Origin: Clostridium pasteurianum BC1 | GTDB taxonomy: Bacteria > Bacillota > Clostridia > Clostridiales > Clostridiaceae | NCBI RefSeq assembly: GCF_000389635.1 | Contig: NC_021182.1 | Span: 620,001 to 684,000, forward strand | Length of the DNA stretch: 64,000 bases | Direction: 5' to 3' | Part shown: positions 16,924-26,234 of the stretch, one piece after another | Position numbering within the stretch: the stretch's first letter is position 1 | Layout of the letters: the number at the start of each line of letters is the position of its first letter | Program-made: the position numbers and the translations under genes | The notes under the pieces: model-generated | Told to the model about the DNA's origin: nothing | What the model saw: the letters and a program-made list of their open reading frames with translations, nothing else | Database searches by the model: none

Positions 16924-18390
16924 ATGGCAAAAGTAATGGAAAAAATTAAGTATATTAAAAGTAATTATCTTATTGAAATTATAGTATTAATTATCATAAC
17001 AATTATATTAACAAATACATTGTTTGTTTCTCCAATAGTAGGCAAGGTTGATAACGGAGATTTTGAAAGACTTATGAGGTATGGGGGATTAAACAATATA
17101 AATAATGAATATAAGAAAATTTATGATGGCTTCTTACATACTAAATATTTGGTGGCAAATCCAGTCCTATTTGCGCCTGTTTATATAAACTGGGTTTCAG
17201 GGGCCATATTATTAAAGGCAGCAGTACTTCTTTGTTTAACAGTAAATAATTTTAATAATAATGTTTTTGATATAAGATATTTTGCTTTTATATATTGTGT
17301 AATGTTTTTAATAGGAGTATTTTTTATAGTAAGTTTTAAGAAATTTAGTCCTATATTGAAGATAGTGGCAGGGACTTTCATTATTATGTTTTTTACTAGT
17401 GCCTGTTATATATCCTATTTTAATTCATTCTTTGGAGAAGCGGGAACAATTGTGTTCTTTTTTCTCAATATAGGTACATATTTATACCTTATAACTAGAG
17501 AAGATGTAAGTACAAGACATTTTGTATATTTCTTTATAGCATCAGGTAGTTTTTTGAGTGCTAAATCACAGAATGTACCATTGCTTATATTTATGTTAAT
17601 TATATATGCTGGACTATATGTTAATTATAAACAAAAGAAATTTAGAAAAAATATTATTATAGGTACACTTATAGTAATTTTAGTTTGTGGCATTTCATAT
17701 TTTTCCTTAACAGATACAATGAACGAAAATAATATATATCAATCGGTTTTCTTAGGGGTACTTCGAGGTTCTGAAAATCCTGAAAAAGACTTACAGGAAT
17801 TAGGTGTGGATAAAAAGTTTATGGTGTTTTATGGACATTCCTTTTATAATAGAAAAGATGGACATGATCCTATGGGAAAAGAAATGTTAGAAGAATTTTA
17901 TCCTAAGGTATCCTTTACAAAAATTTCAGGATTCTATATTAAACATCCAGATAGGCTATGGCAGAAAATTGTAGATTCTGCTGACAATGCCTATGATTTT
18001 TCAGGTATAACTAAAAGTAATTTTATAAAGGGCCAGTATGATCCAAATAAGAAAGTGAATAATTTTAGACTTAAGCTTATAAAAAAATTTCCAAAGCTTC
18101 ATCATAATATTTTTGTATTCATTGCCTTTTCAAGTATTTATCTGGGGGTGCTGATATTCTATTTTGTAAGAGAAAAAAGTACACGACTTTTAGATTTAAT
18201 GCTTTTATTTATCCTTGTTTCGGGGGCTTCTCAATTAGTGCTGCCAGTTATAGGCTCTGGTCATGGTGATTTTGGAAAACATTTATTTTTATTGAACTTG
18301 TCTTATGATGTTATGGTAGGAATTGCGGCGTTATGGGTTGTACATATTATATCTGTAGTTGTGATAAAAATTAAGCAGAATTTATCATGA
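16924..18390 (+). CDS. Multi-pass membrane glycosyltransferase-like protein (WsfD-like)
   Basis: 488 residues with about ten transmembrane helices. After the first helix comes an extracytoplasmic segment, IVGKVDNGDFERLMRYGG; the acidic pair there resembles the catalytic loop of GT-C glycosyltransferases. A later outside loop holds FMVFYGHSFYNRKDGHDPMG. It resembles the WsfD-like hexose transferases of S-layer or glycan synthesis, a call from memory of the family. It stands alone; no other glycan genes are near. GGAG precedes the ATG. Confidence 0.55.
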   Translation: MAKVMEKIKYIKSNYLIEIIVLIIITIILTNTLFVSPIVGKVDNGDFERLMRYGGLNNINNEYKKIYDGFLHTKYLVANPVLFAPVYINWVSGAILLKAAVLLCLTVNNFNNNVFDIRYFAFIYCVMFLIGVFFIVSFKKFSPILKIVAGTFIIMFFTSACYISYFNSFFGEAGTIVFFFLNIGTYLYLITREDVSTRHFVYFFIASGSFLSAKSQNVPLLIFMLIIYAGLYVNYKQKKFRKNIIIGTLIVILVCGISYFSLTDTMNENNIYQSVFLGVLRGSENPEKDLQELGVDKKFMVFYGHSFYNRKDGHDPMGKEMLEEFYPKVSFTKISGFYIKHPDRLWQKIVDSADNAYDFSGITKSNFIKGQYDPNKKVNNFRLKLIKKFPKLHHNIFVFIAFSSIYLGVLIFYFVREKSTRLLDLMLLFILVSGASQLVLPVIGSGHGDFGKHLFLLNLSYDVMVGIAALWVVHIISVVVIKIKQNLS

Positions 18391-18591
18391 TTAATGAAAA
18401 ATGATAAATTGTTATACATTTTTATTAGTAGAAAAGAGATTGAATCCACCAAGAACCTTGCGAATAAAGTATCATATAAGAATTAAATCAAATGAAATTA
18501 ACAATAGGGCTTCACTTTATAGATGAAACCCTCGTGATGAAAAATTAAGCTAATAATACTTTTTATTCAATATAGACAAGCATAAGAGTCT

Positions 18592-19287
18592 TTAAATTCT
18601 AAGTCTATATCCAGCACCCCATACTGTTTCTATATACTGAGGGTCAGAAGGAGAAGGTTCTATTTTTTCTCTGACTCTTCTTATATGAACTGTAACAGTG
18701 GCGTTGTCCCCCATGGAATCAAGACCCCATATTTCCTCGAAAAGATCTTCTCTGCTGAAGACTTTATTGGGGTTTCTTGCCATATATAAAAGAAGGTCAA
18801 ATTCCTTTTGAGCTAAGGTTACCTCTGTACCATTTATGAATACCTGCCTTGAATCCTTAAATATTTCAAGACCTCTTATTACTATTTTATTCACTTTTAC
18901 ATTTACATTGAATTTGTTTTTTATTCTCTCATAGTTTGCAATATGAGATTTAACTCTTGCTACTAGCTCACCAGGATTAAAGGGCTTTGTAATGTAATCA
19001 TCTGCTCCCAGAGTAAGACCTTTAATTTTATCAATTTCTTCTTTCTTTGCAGAAACTAAAAGTACGGGGATATCTTTTTCCTTTTCTATGCTTCGCAAAA
19101 TACTGTAACCATCCATTTTTGGAAGCATCAAATCAAGAATTAACAGGTCAAAATTATCTGACTTTAAAGTATTGAGGCCCTCAATGCCGTCTTTACATAT
19201 GGTAACCTGAAAATCGTTAATTTCTAAATAGTCCTTTTGAAGTTCTGCTATACTTAAATCATCTTCAATTATTAAAATTTTTCTCAT
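18592..19287 (-). CDS. OmpR-family response regulator
   Basis: 231 residues. The receiver domain has EDD at 8-10, the phospho-acceptor in LLILDLMLPKMDGYSI, and Lys in ADDYITKPF. The winged-helix effector holds TLAQKEFDLLLYMARNPNKV and the terminal VRRVREKIEP... WGAGYRLRI. It is the last gene of a leftward operon: ATPase, permease, kinase, regulator. It probably controls this transporter operon or the secreted protein gene at 22328. AAAGGAG precedes the ATG. Confidence 0.92.
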   Translation of the reverse strand: MRKILIIEDDLSIAELQKDYLEINDFQVTICKDGIEGLNTLKSDNFDLLILDLMLPKMDGYSILRSIEKEKDIPVLLVSAKKEEIDKIKGLTLGADDYITKPFNPGELVARVKSHIANYERIKNKFNVNVKVNKIVIRGLEIFKDSRQVFINGTEVTLAQKEFDLLLYMARNPNKVFSREDLFEEIWGLDSMGDNATVTVHIRRVREKIEPSPSDPQYIETVWGAGYRLRI

Positions 19288-19303
19288 ATCATAGGTTGCT
19301 CCT

Positions 19304-20734
19304 TTACATTTTCACGAGGGATATCAGTATACTGGTTCCATCACTTCCGTGAGAAATTGCCCATATCCTTCCATTATGTCCTTCCACAATCTGTTTTGCT
19401 ATGGCAAGACCAAGACCACTGCCTTTAGCATTACTTCTTGCAGAATCGGATCTGTAAAATCTATCAAATATTTTATTTGTATTCTCCTGTTCAATTCCAG
19501 ATCCATTATCTCTTAACTCTATTATAATGCTTAAATTGTTTTCTCTAATAAATATAGTTATTTCACCATTATCTTTATCCATGTATTTTCTTGAATTATC
19601 TAGAATATTAAGAATAACCCGTCTAAACCGTTCTCTGTCTATCATAAAATATTTTGATAGCGTAAGATTATTTTCTACTTTTATATCTATATTGAATTGC
19701 TTTAATATAGCATAGCTTTCTTCAACGCAGTAGCTGAAATATTCACCAATATCTGTCTTTTCAAAATTAAAAGGTATTTGACCTAAATCCAGCTTAGAAT
19801 ACAAAAGTAAATCGTTAATCATAGCATCTATTTGTTTTGTCTTTATATTTATTATTTTAAGATAATGTTCCAACTTTTCAGGACTGTTTGCTACTCCGTC
19901 TAAAATACCATGTACATAGCCTTCAATAGAGGTGAGAGGAGTTTTTAAATCGTGAGAAATACTGGATACCAGCATTTTTCTGTTGTCATCATATTTTGTT
20001 TTCATATATATGGAATCCCTTAGTTTTATACGCATTTCCTCAAAATCACTGCACAGTTCACGTATCTCTGTGTCACCACTTTCTACTATTTCCGAATCCA
20101 ATTTACCAATTTTTATCTGTGCAGTAGCTTCTTTTAAAAGAGATATAGGAATTAATATTTTTCTTGAAAATATGTAGGATACAGCAATGCTAACTATTAC
20201 ATAAGATGCAAAGAATACAATCAAAATTGATAAGATTAATTTTTTAAAAATATCAGATTCTTTTCCAATAGGAATTAGAAATACTACGCTTCCAGTACTA
20301 TTATCTTTAAATTCTATGGAAAAGGAACTGAGGGAATAATAAGTATTATTTATAAATAGTGGTCTCTTAGACTTATTTTTAGTCTGTTCCAGGGAATTAG
20401 CTATATCAATATTGTTCATATCTTCAGAGAGATACAAAACAGTACCTTCTTTAGTTATTATAATTTTACCTTCTGTAATTGATAATTTACTTTCTAAATA
20501 ATTTTTAAAATCTTCGTCTTCAATACTTTTATTATCAGATTTAGCTATGTCCTTAGTTATATTTAAAAGCTCTGAATTTATAAAGGTAGCTTTCTTAAAA
20601 CTATTATAATTTATGTTACTTCCTAAAAATTCTGAAGAGACAAATATAAATATAAAGGCAATTATGACAGTAATTATCAGAGGAATTATTATAGTTAAAG
20701 TGTTGTAAATAATTAGACGTCTTTTAATATCCAT
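19304..20734 (-). CDS. Sensor histidine kinase (HAMP, HisKA, HATPase)
   Basis: 476 residues. One N-terminal helix (about 10-35), an extracytoplasmic sensor of ~120 residues, a second helix (about 165-190), HAMP, then HisKA with SSISHDLKTPLTSIEGYVHG, and the ATPase with N box NILDNSRKY, DNGSGI and GSGLGLAIAKQIVEGHNG. It phosphorylates the regulator encoded 17 bases downstream. The linkage to an ABC-2 transporter suggests sensing of an antimicrobial or envelope stress, but the ligand is unknown. Confidence 0.92.
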   Translation of the reverse strand: MDIKRRLIIYNTLTIIIPLIITVIIAFIFIFVSSEFLGSNINYNSFKKATFINSELLNITKDIAKSDNKSIEDEDFKNYLESKLSITEGKIIITKEGTVLYLSEDMNNIDIANSLEQTKNKSKRPLFINNTYYSLSSFSIEFKDNSTGSVVFLIPIGKESDIFKKLILSILIVFFASYVIVSIAVSYIFSRKILIPISLLKEATAQIKIGKLDSEIVESGDTEIRELCSDFEEMRIKLRDSIYMKTKYDDNRKMLVSSISHDLKTPLTSIEGYVHGILDGVANSPEKLEHYLKIINIKTKQIDAMINDLLLYSKLDLGQIPFNFEKTDIGEYFSYCVEESYAILKQFNIDIKVENNLTLSKYFMIDRERFRRVILNILDNSRKYMDKDNGEITIFIRENNLSIIIELRDNGSGIEQENTNKIFDRFYRSDSARSNAKGSGLGLAIAKQIVEGHNGRIWAISHGSDGTSILISLVKM

Positions 20735-20737
20735 TTT

Positions 20738-21490
20738 TTAAAAATCCTTTTTATCAAATAAAAAATATCCTGCTGTAAATAATATTATACCATAACTTAA
20801 AAGCATCATAAATTCACGAAAGATTTTAAAAACTGGCAGAGTATCCATAATCCATAAATTGTACCAGCCAAATGTTGAAGTAAAAAGTATGCCAGAATAA
20901 TTTGAGAAGAAAATTCCAAGGGCTTTAAGGGTTATGAATACAAGTATTGACAGAAAAAATACACCAACTTCACTTTTAACTATATTTGTAAATAGTACAA
21001 TCATAAGACATAAAATTATCATTGGAAACAGAGTTACTATATAAGAAAGTATTACTTCAAAAATACCTACAAAATTAAAAGAGTTTGAATTAAATATAAG
21101 TCCGGATACTATAGAAAATATCATTGTGAGCATTAAAATTGAAAATATAAATATACATATTGAAACTATTTTTGCTGAGAATAATTTCAGTCTCGAAACA
21201 GGTCTTGTAAGGACAATTTTCATAGTATTTTTAGAAAATTCACCTGAAAAGCTGTCTATAGTAATAAGGGCAACAAATAAGGGAAGCAGGGTATTTACTA
21301 TTATTGAGAGAATGAGAAAGGGAAACTCATTGCTGGAAACCCCCTGAACTCCAAAATTATTTCTCACCAAGGATATAAAAATCTGACCAACTACTATAAA
21401 AAATAAAGCAAGTATAATTCCAACTAGAACCTTTTTCTTTTTATATAATTTTTCTACTTCGTTTATTAATGCTATTTTAAATTCTACCAT
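20738..21490 (-). CDS. ABC-2 type transporter permease
   Basis: 250 residues with six predicted helices. The motif VALITIDSFSGEFSKNTMKI followed by LTRPVSRLKLFSAK is typical of ABC-2 permeases in NatB- or LanE/G-like exporters. It overlaps the ATPase gene by 14 bases and ends three bases before the kinase gene, so translation is coupled. Partner of the ATPase at 21477-22202. Confidence 0.88.
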   Translation of the reverse strand: MVEFKIALINEVEKLYKKKKVLVGIILALFFIVVGQIFISLVRNNFGVQGVSSNEFPFLILSIIVNTLLPLFVALITIDSFSGEFSKNTMKIVLTRPVSRLKLFSAKIVSICIFIFSILMLTMIFSIVSGLIFNSNSFNFVGIFEVILSYIVTLFPMIILCLMIVLFTNIVKSEVGVFFLSILVFITLKALGIFFSNYSGILFTSTFGWYNLWIMDTLPVFKIFREFMMLLSYGIILFTAGYFLFDKKDF

Positions 21491-22202
21491 TTCTCTCTAC
21501 CTCACTGACAAAATAATTTTCAAGGGAAGCGTAATTATTTAATATATTTTTAGTACTGTCTACATTTATAAGCTTTCCATTATATAGAACTCCAATGGTT
21601 GTACAGGTTAACTCTATGTCGTGGATAAGATGACTTGAAATGAAAAAGGTGGTTTTCTCTTTTTCTGCTAGGTTTTTAATGATATTCCTCATACTTATCA
21701 TTCCCTGTACATCCATACCATTTAGGGGCTCATCTAAAATTATAACTTTTGGCTTTGATAAAAGCACAGCTGCAATTCCAAGCCTTTGTTTCATTCCCAA
21801 GGAAAATTTAGTTGGCTTTTCATTCCTGAATTTTGAAAGTCCTACCATATCCAAAACTTCATCAATTCTATTGTTATCTACATTTTCATAGAATCTTGAA
21901 AATTGCTTTAGGTTTTCAAAAGCTGTGAGATAGTGAAATACTTCTGCAGTTTCAATAATACAGCCCACATTGTACATCGCCTTTTCAAATTCTTCCTGAA
22001 CACTATGCCCTAGTATTTTAACATCACCTCTATCTGGTTTTACAAGTCCTGTCATTATTTTCATGGCAGTGGTTTTACCAGCGCCGTTGGGGCCAAGAAA
22101 ACCGAAAATGTCTCCTTCATATATGTCAAGATTTATATCCTGTATACCTCTGCCGTTTTTATAGGTTTTGCATAGGCTATTTATTTCAATGACTTTTTCC
22201 AA
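21477..22202 (-). CDS. ABC transporter ATPase (NatA/LanF-like)
   Basis: 241 residues with Walker A GPNGAGKTT, signature FSLGMKQR, Walker B VIILDEPLNGMD and H loop FFISSHLIHD, the pattern of drug or lantibiotic export ATPases. I prefer the TTG at 22202: GGAGG lies eight bases before it, while the in-frame GTG at 22211 overlaps that ribosome site. It is the first gene of the transporter/two-component operon. Confidence 0.9.
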   Translation of the reverse strand: MEKVIEINSLCKTYKNGRGIQDINLDIYEGDIFGFLGPNGAGKTTAMKIMTGLVKPDRGDVKILGHSVQEEFEKAMYNVGCIIETAEVFHYLTAFENLKQFSRFYENVDNNRIDEVLDMVGLSKFRNEKPTKFSLGMKQRLGIAAVLLSKPKVIILDEPLNGMDVQGMISMRNIIKNLAEKEKTTFFISSHLIHDIELTCTTIGVLYNGKLINVDSTKNILNNYASLENYFVSEVERNGRI

Positions 22203-22227
22203 TATGTACACCTCCGAAATTGTATTG

Positions 22228-22260
22228 AAAACTGCTGTGCAGATAGAGTACAGCAGTTTT
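22228..22260 (-). terminator. Terminator between secreted protein gene and ABC operon
   Basis: The arms AAAACTGCTGT and ACAGCAGTTTT (11 bp, perfect) end in a T run on the minus strand, 70 bases after the stop of the 22328 gene and just before the ATPase ribosome site. Confidence 0.7.
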
Positions 22261-22327
22261 CTTATGATTAGTGATTTATATATAGTTTTTGCAGTTTTAC
22301 ATATAAGATAAATTAATATAAATTTTG

Positions 22328-23599
22328 CTAGTTAAAAATCTTGTCATACATGCCAGACCCATTATAATTACTATCTGGAATAGCAAAATTTATAGTTGGA
22401 TTACTTGGATTTAAATTTAAATATCCCTTAACAGCTTTTTTAGAAGCATCAGTTACAGCTAAGTCTGCACTAAATGGAGAATGATTTTTATCTTTGTAAA
22501 AATTACCAGTGAAATTAAATATTTTATTACGATTGTCATATCCAGCTATATACTTTTCTTCATAAGTTCCACTTACAGTTTCGGTGTTTATTTTTTCAAT
22601 ATTTACAGTACCTTCACCAATTTTTATGAATTTACCATCTTTTTCTGTTGTTATATTAGTAGTATACTTTCCAATATATTTTTCTGGATTTGATAATTTA
22701 TCATAGTTAGAAGTAGCTTCATTTTCGATTGTCTTTTTACCAGAGAGATCCGGCTTCTTTACTGCAGTAGAATTTACATTAGATATTTTATATAGTGTTT
22801 CAAAGGTCAAGTTGTGAATTTCATTATTCTTGTCCTTACCAGAAAGTACACCGGAAGCAAGGGCATTTGTAATTAATCCGTTCTTATCTGTAGTTATAGT
22901 GCCTTTTGCGTCTTTTATAAATATATCTTTTGATAGCTTGGGCATTTTAGCAAATCTAGAATTATTTTCACTTCCATACGTATTTTTAAATTGGAAAGAT
23001 ATCAAGGCATTTACAATAGATGGAATTTGCGTATTGTTTAAAGTACCGGAAAGTTCCTTAGTCCCATCTTGCTTTGTGTTAACAACTACAGCATCTCTTA
23101 GATTCCCTACAACAGCATCTGCTATTTTTTCTAAATCACCAGCATTTCCTTCATCAAAGGGATTTCTTAACCAGCTGGTATTTTTATTACCATCTGTAAA
23201 ATTTGTTACATAATAGGTATCAGGATTAGTAGAAGTATTATTATCTTTTCCCTGCAGATTCTGTAGTATTTGCATGTTTTTATCAGTGTAATAATACCCT
23301 TTTATTTTATTTTTTCCGTCATAAGTTTCAGTTACATTTTCCATTGCTCTATTTGTTATGCCATATTTGTTTGAAGTATTTTGAGAATAAACTACGGTAC
23401 TGCCATCCTTTATAACAGTGGACATATCTAAAGAGTAGCTTGAGAGTCCGGTAGTAATCTGCTTCCCCGTATATTTTAGTGAATCTTTCAGCTGATCATA
23501 GCCACTTTTAGTGGTTACTTCTGCCATGGCAGTAGTGGCAAACATCAGTGTGCCTAAGGCAAAGCTTATGGCCATAACAGTTTTCTTTCTGAATTTCAT
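22328..23599 (-). CDS. Large secreted protein, hypothetical
   Basis: 423 residues. The signal peptide is clear: basic MKFRKK, hydrophobic core, cleavage near TAMAEV. The mature part is rich in Asn, Lys, Thr and Ser and contains beta-strand-like repeats around SGTLNNTQIPSIVNALISF, SGVLSGKDKNNEIHNLTF and VSGTYEEKYIAGYDN; no catalytic motif is seen. I prefer the ATG at 23599, since AAGGAG directly abuts the earlier ATG at 23608. It lies just upstream of the ABC-2/two-component operon and may be its cargo, sensor partner or a coincidental neighbour. Confidence 0.65.
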   Translation of the reverse strand: MKFRKKTVMAISFALGTLMFATTAMAEVTTKSGYDQLKDSLKYTGKQITTGLSSYSLDMSTVIKDGSTVVYSQNTSNKYGITNRAMENVTETYDGKNKIKGYYYTDKNMQILQNLQGKDNNTSTNPDTYYVTNFTDGNKNTSWLRNPFDEGNAGDLEKIADAVVGNLRDAVVVNTKQDGTKELSGTLNNTQIPSIVNALISFQFKNTYGSENNSRFAKMPKLSKDIFIKDAKGTITTDKNGLITNALASGVLSGKDKNNEIHNLTFETLYKISNVNSTAVKKPDLSGKKTIENEATSNYDKLSNPEKYIGKYTTNITTEKDGKFIKIGEGTVNIEKINTETVSGTYEEKYIAGYDNRNKIFNFTGNFYKDKNHSPFSADLAVTDASKKAVKGYLNLNPSNPTINFAIPDSNYNGSGMYDKIFN

Positions 23600-23715
23600 T
23601 TTCTTCATCTCCTTATATTTTAGTGGTGAGTATTAAACTATAATATTTTTGTTACTAGATATAAAAGTTCTTTTAATGAATTAAATCATTAGCTTTTTTA
23701 AGGAATTTCCAGGCT

Positions 23716-23890
23716 TCAGAGAGGGGGAACTCTTACAGAAGCCTGAAAGATTGCTTGTACAACACTTTGCTGATTATTAGTCAAAGATTCACTTACAGTG
23801 TCTTTAAGAGCAGCATAAGTTGTATTAACTATTTCTAATTCTTCATGGAAATAAACCTTCCATGGAATTGAGAAATGCAGATGCTTGGAA
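23716..23890 (-). pseudogene. C-terminal remnant of an unknown protein gene
   Basis: Reading leftward, a frame without start codon gives HFSIPWKVYFHEELEIVNTT, then YAALKDTVSESLTNNQQSVV and QAIFQASVRVPPL before TGA. The helical, Gln/Asn-rich character looks like a genuine protein end, but nothing upstream continues the frame with a start. AGGCTTC...GAAGCCT arms overlap its 3' end. The rest of 23600-24139 shows no gene. Confidence 0.35.
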
Positions 23891-24139
23891 GTACTTCCTG
23901 ATTATATTCTAAAGTATGTACCTCTATTTTATCTAAACTAATTATAAACAAAATCTAAATTTTTGAAAGGACATAACTTAAAAGTAAATAGTGGTTGTTG
24001 CTAAGATAAATGTATCTAAATCTATGGATAAAAACTAGCTAATTTGACATTGCTAATTTTCAAGTATAGTATGGAATTAGTTTATAATAGAAAATTTCTA
24101 TTAATTATTTTATAACATGGAACTTGGAGTGATACATTT

Positions 24140-25339
24140 ATGAGTTATATTCAGAAGGGTACAGCTGAATTTAAGAATGCCAATATTGCATTATTTGCAG
24201 GGGGTTTTGATACCTTTGCTATTTTATACTGTACACAACCAATAATGCCGGATCTTTCTAAAGAATTTAATATTTCTCCTACGGTGGCAAGTCTGTCACT
24301 TTCAGTTACAACTATTACCCTGGCCTTTAGTTTGCTGCTATTTGGATCTTTGTCAGAAGTGTGGGGACGAAAAATAGTTATGTCTTTTTCACTTGTTTCC
24401 GCATCCTTACTAGTATTATTAACTGCTTTTGTTCCTGGCTTTCACTATCTCTTACTATTTAGAGTATTGCAGGGATTTGTTTTGGCGGGTTTGCCAGCTA
24501 TTGCAATGGCATATATAGGAGAGGAAATTGAACCAAAGAGTCTTGGTATGGCTATGGGATTATATATTAGTGGAAATTCTATAGGGGGTATGAGTGGACG
24601 TATCATCATAGGTGCTATTACTGATTTATTTAGCTGGAGAGCGGCACTTGGAAGTATAGGTGCCATAGGTTTAGCTGCTAGTATTTTATTTTGGTTTAAG
24701 CTTCCAGAGTCAAAGCATTTTACTCCACGTAAAATGGAGGTAAATAAATTATTAAAGTCCATGGTAAATCACCTTAAAAATCCTAGATTGCTATGTTTGT
24801 ATGCCATAGGTTTTTTAATTATGGGCAGTTTTGTTTCACTGTATAATTTTATAGGCTATCAATTGATAGCTCCTCCATATTTACTTAGTCCTACATTAGT
24901 TAGTTTTGTATTTGTAATTTATATTATAGGAACCTTTAGTTCCACCTGGATGGGGCGTTTAGCAGATAGATATGGGCAATCTAAGGTACTTTGGGCAGTA
25001 ATTTTGGTAATGGTTATTGGGGCAATTATAACTTTAAGGATAAATTTAATTATAAAAATTATAGGAATTGCGCTCTTTACCTTTGGCTTTTTTGGAAGCC
25101 ACTCTATTGCCAGCAGTTGGATTGGAAGGTTGGCTACCCATGATAAATCTCAAGCATCTGCACTGTATTTATTTTTTTATTACGTAGGTTCAAGTATTGG
25201 TGGAACCTCTGGAGGTACTTTTTGGTCCTCTTATGGATGGGCTGGAGTAATTGGAATGATTTCCTGTTTTTTAATAGCAGCTATTTTATTTTCTCTTCGT
25301 GTTTCTTCAATTACTAAGGCTATTAAAGCTGGACAGTGA
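24140..25339 (+). CDS. MFS transporter, YnfM/Bcr-like
   Basis: 399 residues with 12 helices. The loop 2-3 motif is LLFGSLSEVWGRKIVMSFSL, the antiporter-like motif C region is GNSIGGMSGRIIIGAITDLF, and a second-half repeat of the loop motif appears as MGRLADRYGQSKVLW. The family includes inner-membrane exporters of drugs, arabinose or amino acids; the substrate is not evident. The stop lies inside a terminator stem shared with the convergent ppk2 gene. Confidence 0.85.
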   Translation: MSYIQKGTAEFKNANIALFAGGFDTFAILYCTQPIMPDLSKEFNISPTVASLSLSVTTITLAFSLLLFGSLSEVWGRKIVMSFSLVSASLLVLLTAFVPGFHYLLLFRVLQGFVLAGLPAIAMAYIGEEIEPKSLGMAMGLYISGNSIGGMSGRIIIGAITDLFSWRAALGSIGAIGLAASILFWFKLPESKHFTPRKMEVNKLLKSMVNHLKNPRLLCLYAIGFLIMGSFVSLYNFIGYQLIAPPYLLSPTLVSFVFVIYIIGTFSSTWMGRLADRYGQSKVLWAVILVMVIGAIITLRINLIIKIIGIALFTFGFFGSHSIASSWIGRLATHDKSQASALYLFFYYVGSSIGGTSGGTFWSSYGWAGVIGMISCFLIAAILFSLRVSSITKAIKAGQ

Positions 25340-25356
25340 TACTTTAGTCACTGTCC
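25331..25356. terminator. Bidirectional terminator overlapping two gene ends
   Basis: The perfect arms GGACAGTGA and TCACTGTCC span the stop codons of both the MFS gene (plus) and the PPK2 gene (minus). The stem encodes the last residues of both proteins. Confidence 0.7.
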
Positions 25357-26162
25357 TTAACCTGCTTTATTAGATCCTGAATATTTCCATCTATTTCAGG
25401 ATAATTCAAGTTTAATTTTTCAAGGTTATTTACTATAGTTTTAAGTACAAAATAATCTCTGAACCATCTATTATTTGAAGGCACAATATGCCATGGGGCT
25501 TCTTCTGTGCTGCAATTATAGAGTACATCTTCATAGTATTGCTGATATTTATCCCAGAATTTTCTTTCAGTAAGATCAGCAGCAGAAAATTTCCAGTGTT
25601 TTTCAGGAATTTCCAGTCTACTTTCAAGTTTCTTCTTTTGAAAATCCTTCGATATATGAAGAAAGAATTTTATTACTACTGTATGATTATCTACAAGATA
25701 TTTTTCAAATTTATTTATTTGTGTAAATCTATTGAGAGCTGTCTCATCATCTATAATTTTATGAACTCTTGTAACTAGTACATCTTCATAATAGGATCTA
25801 TTGAATACAGTTATATCACCTTTTTGGGGAGCTGCTTTGTGTACCCTCCAAAGATAGTCATGACCTAATTCTTCTGGAGTTGGTTCTTTGAAGCTTTCTA
25901 CATTGAATCCATTTGGATTTACTCCCATCAGTGCTTTTTTAACGGTTCCATCTTTTCCACTGCAATCCATTCCCTGTAGGACTATAAGTAGTGCAAATTT
26001 TTTTGAAGCGTAAAGCACATCTTGAAGTTCTTCAAATTTTGTCTGTAATTTTAAATGCTCTTCTTTAATACTGTCCTTTGATAGTTGATCAGTATACTCT
26101 GGATCAAAGTCATTTAAATTTATTTTCTCTTTTGACTTAATAGTAAATTTTTCTATCATCAT
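25344..26162 (-). CDS. ppk2: Polyphosphate kinase 2 family phosphotransferase
   Basis: 272 residues, one PPK2 domain. Walker A LQGMDCSGKDGTVKK (about 63-77), the family motif NPNGFNVESFKEPTPEELGH, the lid region with FNRSYYEDVLVTRVH, and Walker B-like VVIKFFLHISKDFQKKKLESR are all present. It uses polyphosphate to phosphorylate nucleotides (class I: NDP; class III: NMP/NDP). Sequence length and GMDCSGKDG fit class I or III; the class is not decided. It follows an atypical pyruvate kinase gene in the same direction, 72 bases apart, separated by a hairpin. Confidence 0.88.
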   Translation of the reverse strand: MMIEKFTIKSKEKINLNDFDPEYTDQLSKDSIKEEHLKLQTKFEELQDVLYASKKFALLIVLQGMDCSGKDGTVKKALMGVNPNGFNVESFKEPTPEELGHDYLWRVHKAAPQKGDITVFNRSYYEDVLVTRVHKIIDDETALNRFTQINKFEKYLVDNHTVVIKFFLHISKDFQKKKLESRLEIPEKHWKFSAADLTERKFWDKYQQYYEDVLYNCSTEEAPWHIVPSNNRWFRDYFVLKTIVNNLEKLNLNYPEIDGNIQDLIKQVKDSD

Positions 26163-26195
26163 GTGGAACTCCTTAAATTTTATTAGTTTAAATTA

Positions 26196-26230
26196 TTCTT
26201 AGCTAAAGAAAAAATTTCTTCAGCTAAGAA
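26196..26230 (-). terminator. Hairpin between pyruvate kinase-like gene and ppk2
   Basis: Arms TTCTTAGCTAAAGAA and TTTCTTCAGCTAAGAA form a long stem with one mismatch. On the minus strand it follows the pyruvate kinase stop by five bases; TTTTTT is in the loop and no strong T tail follows, so it may be a partial terminator or an mRNA 3'-end protector. Confidence 0.5.
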
Positions 26231-26234
26231 ATTT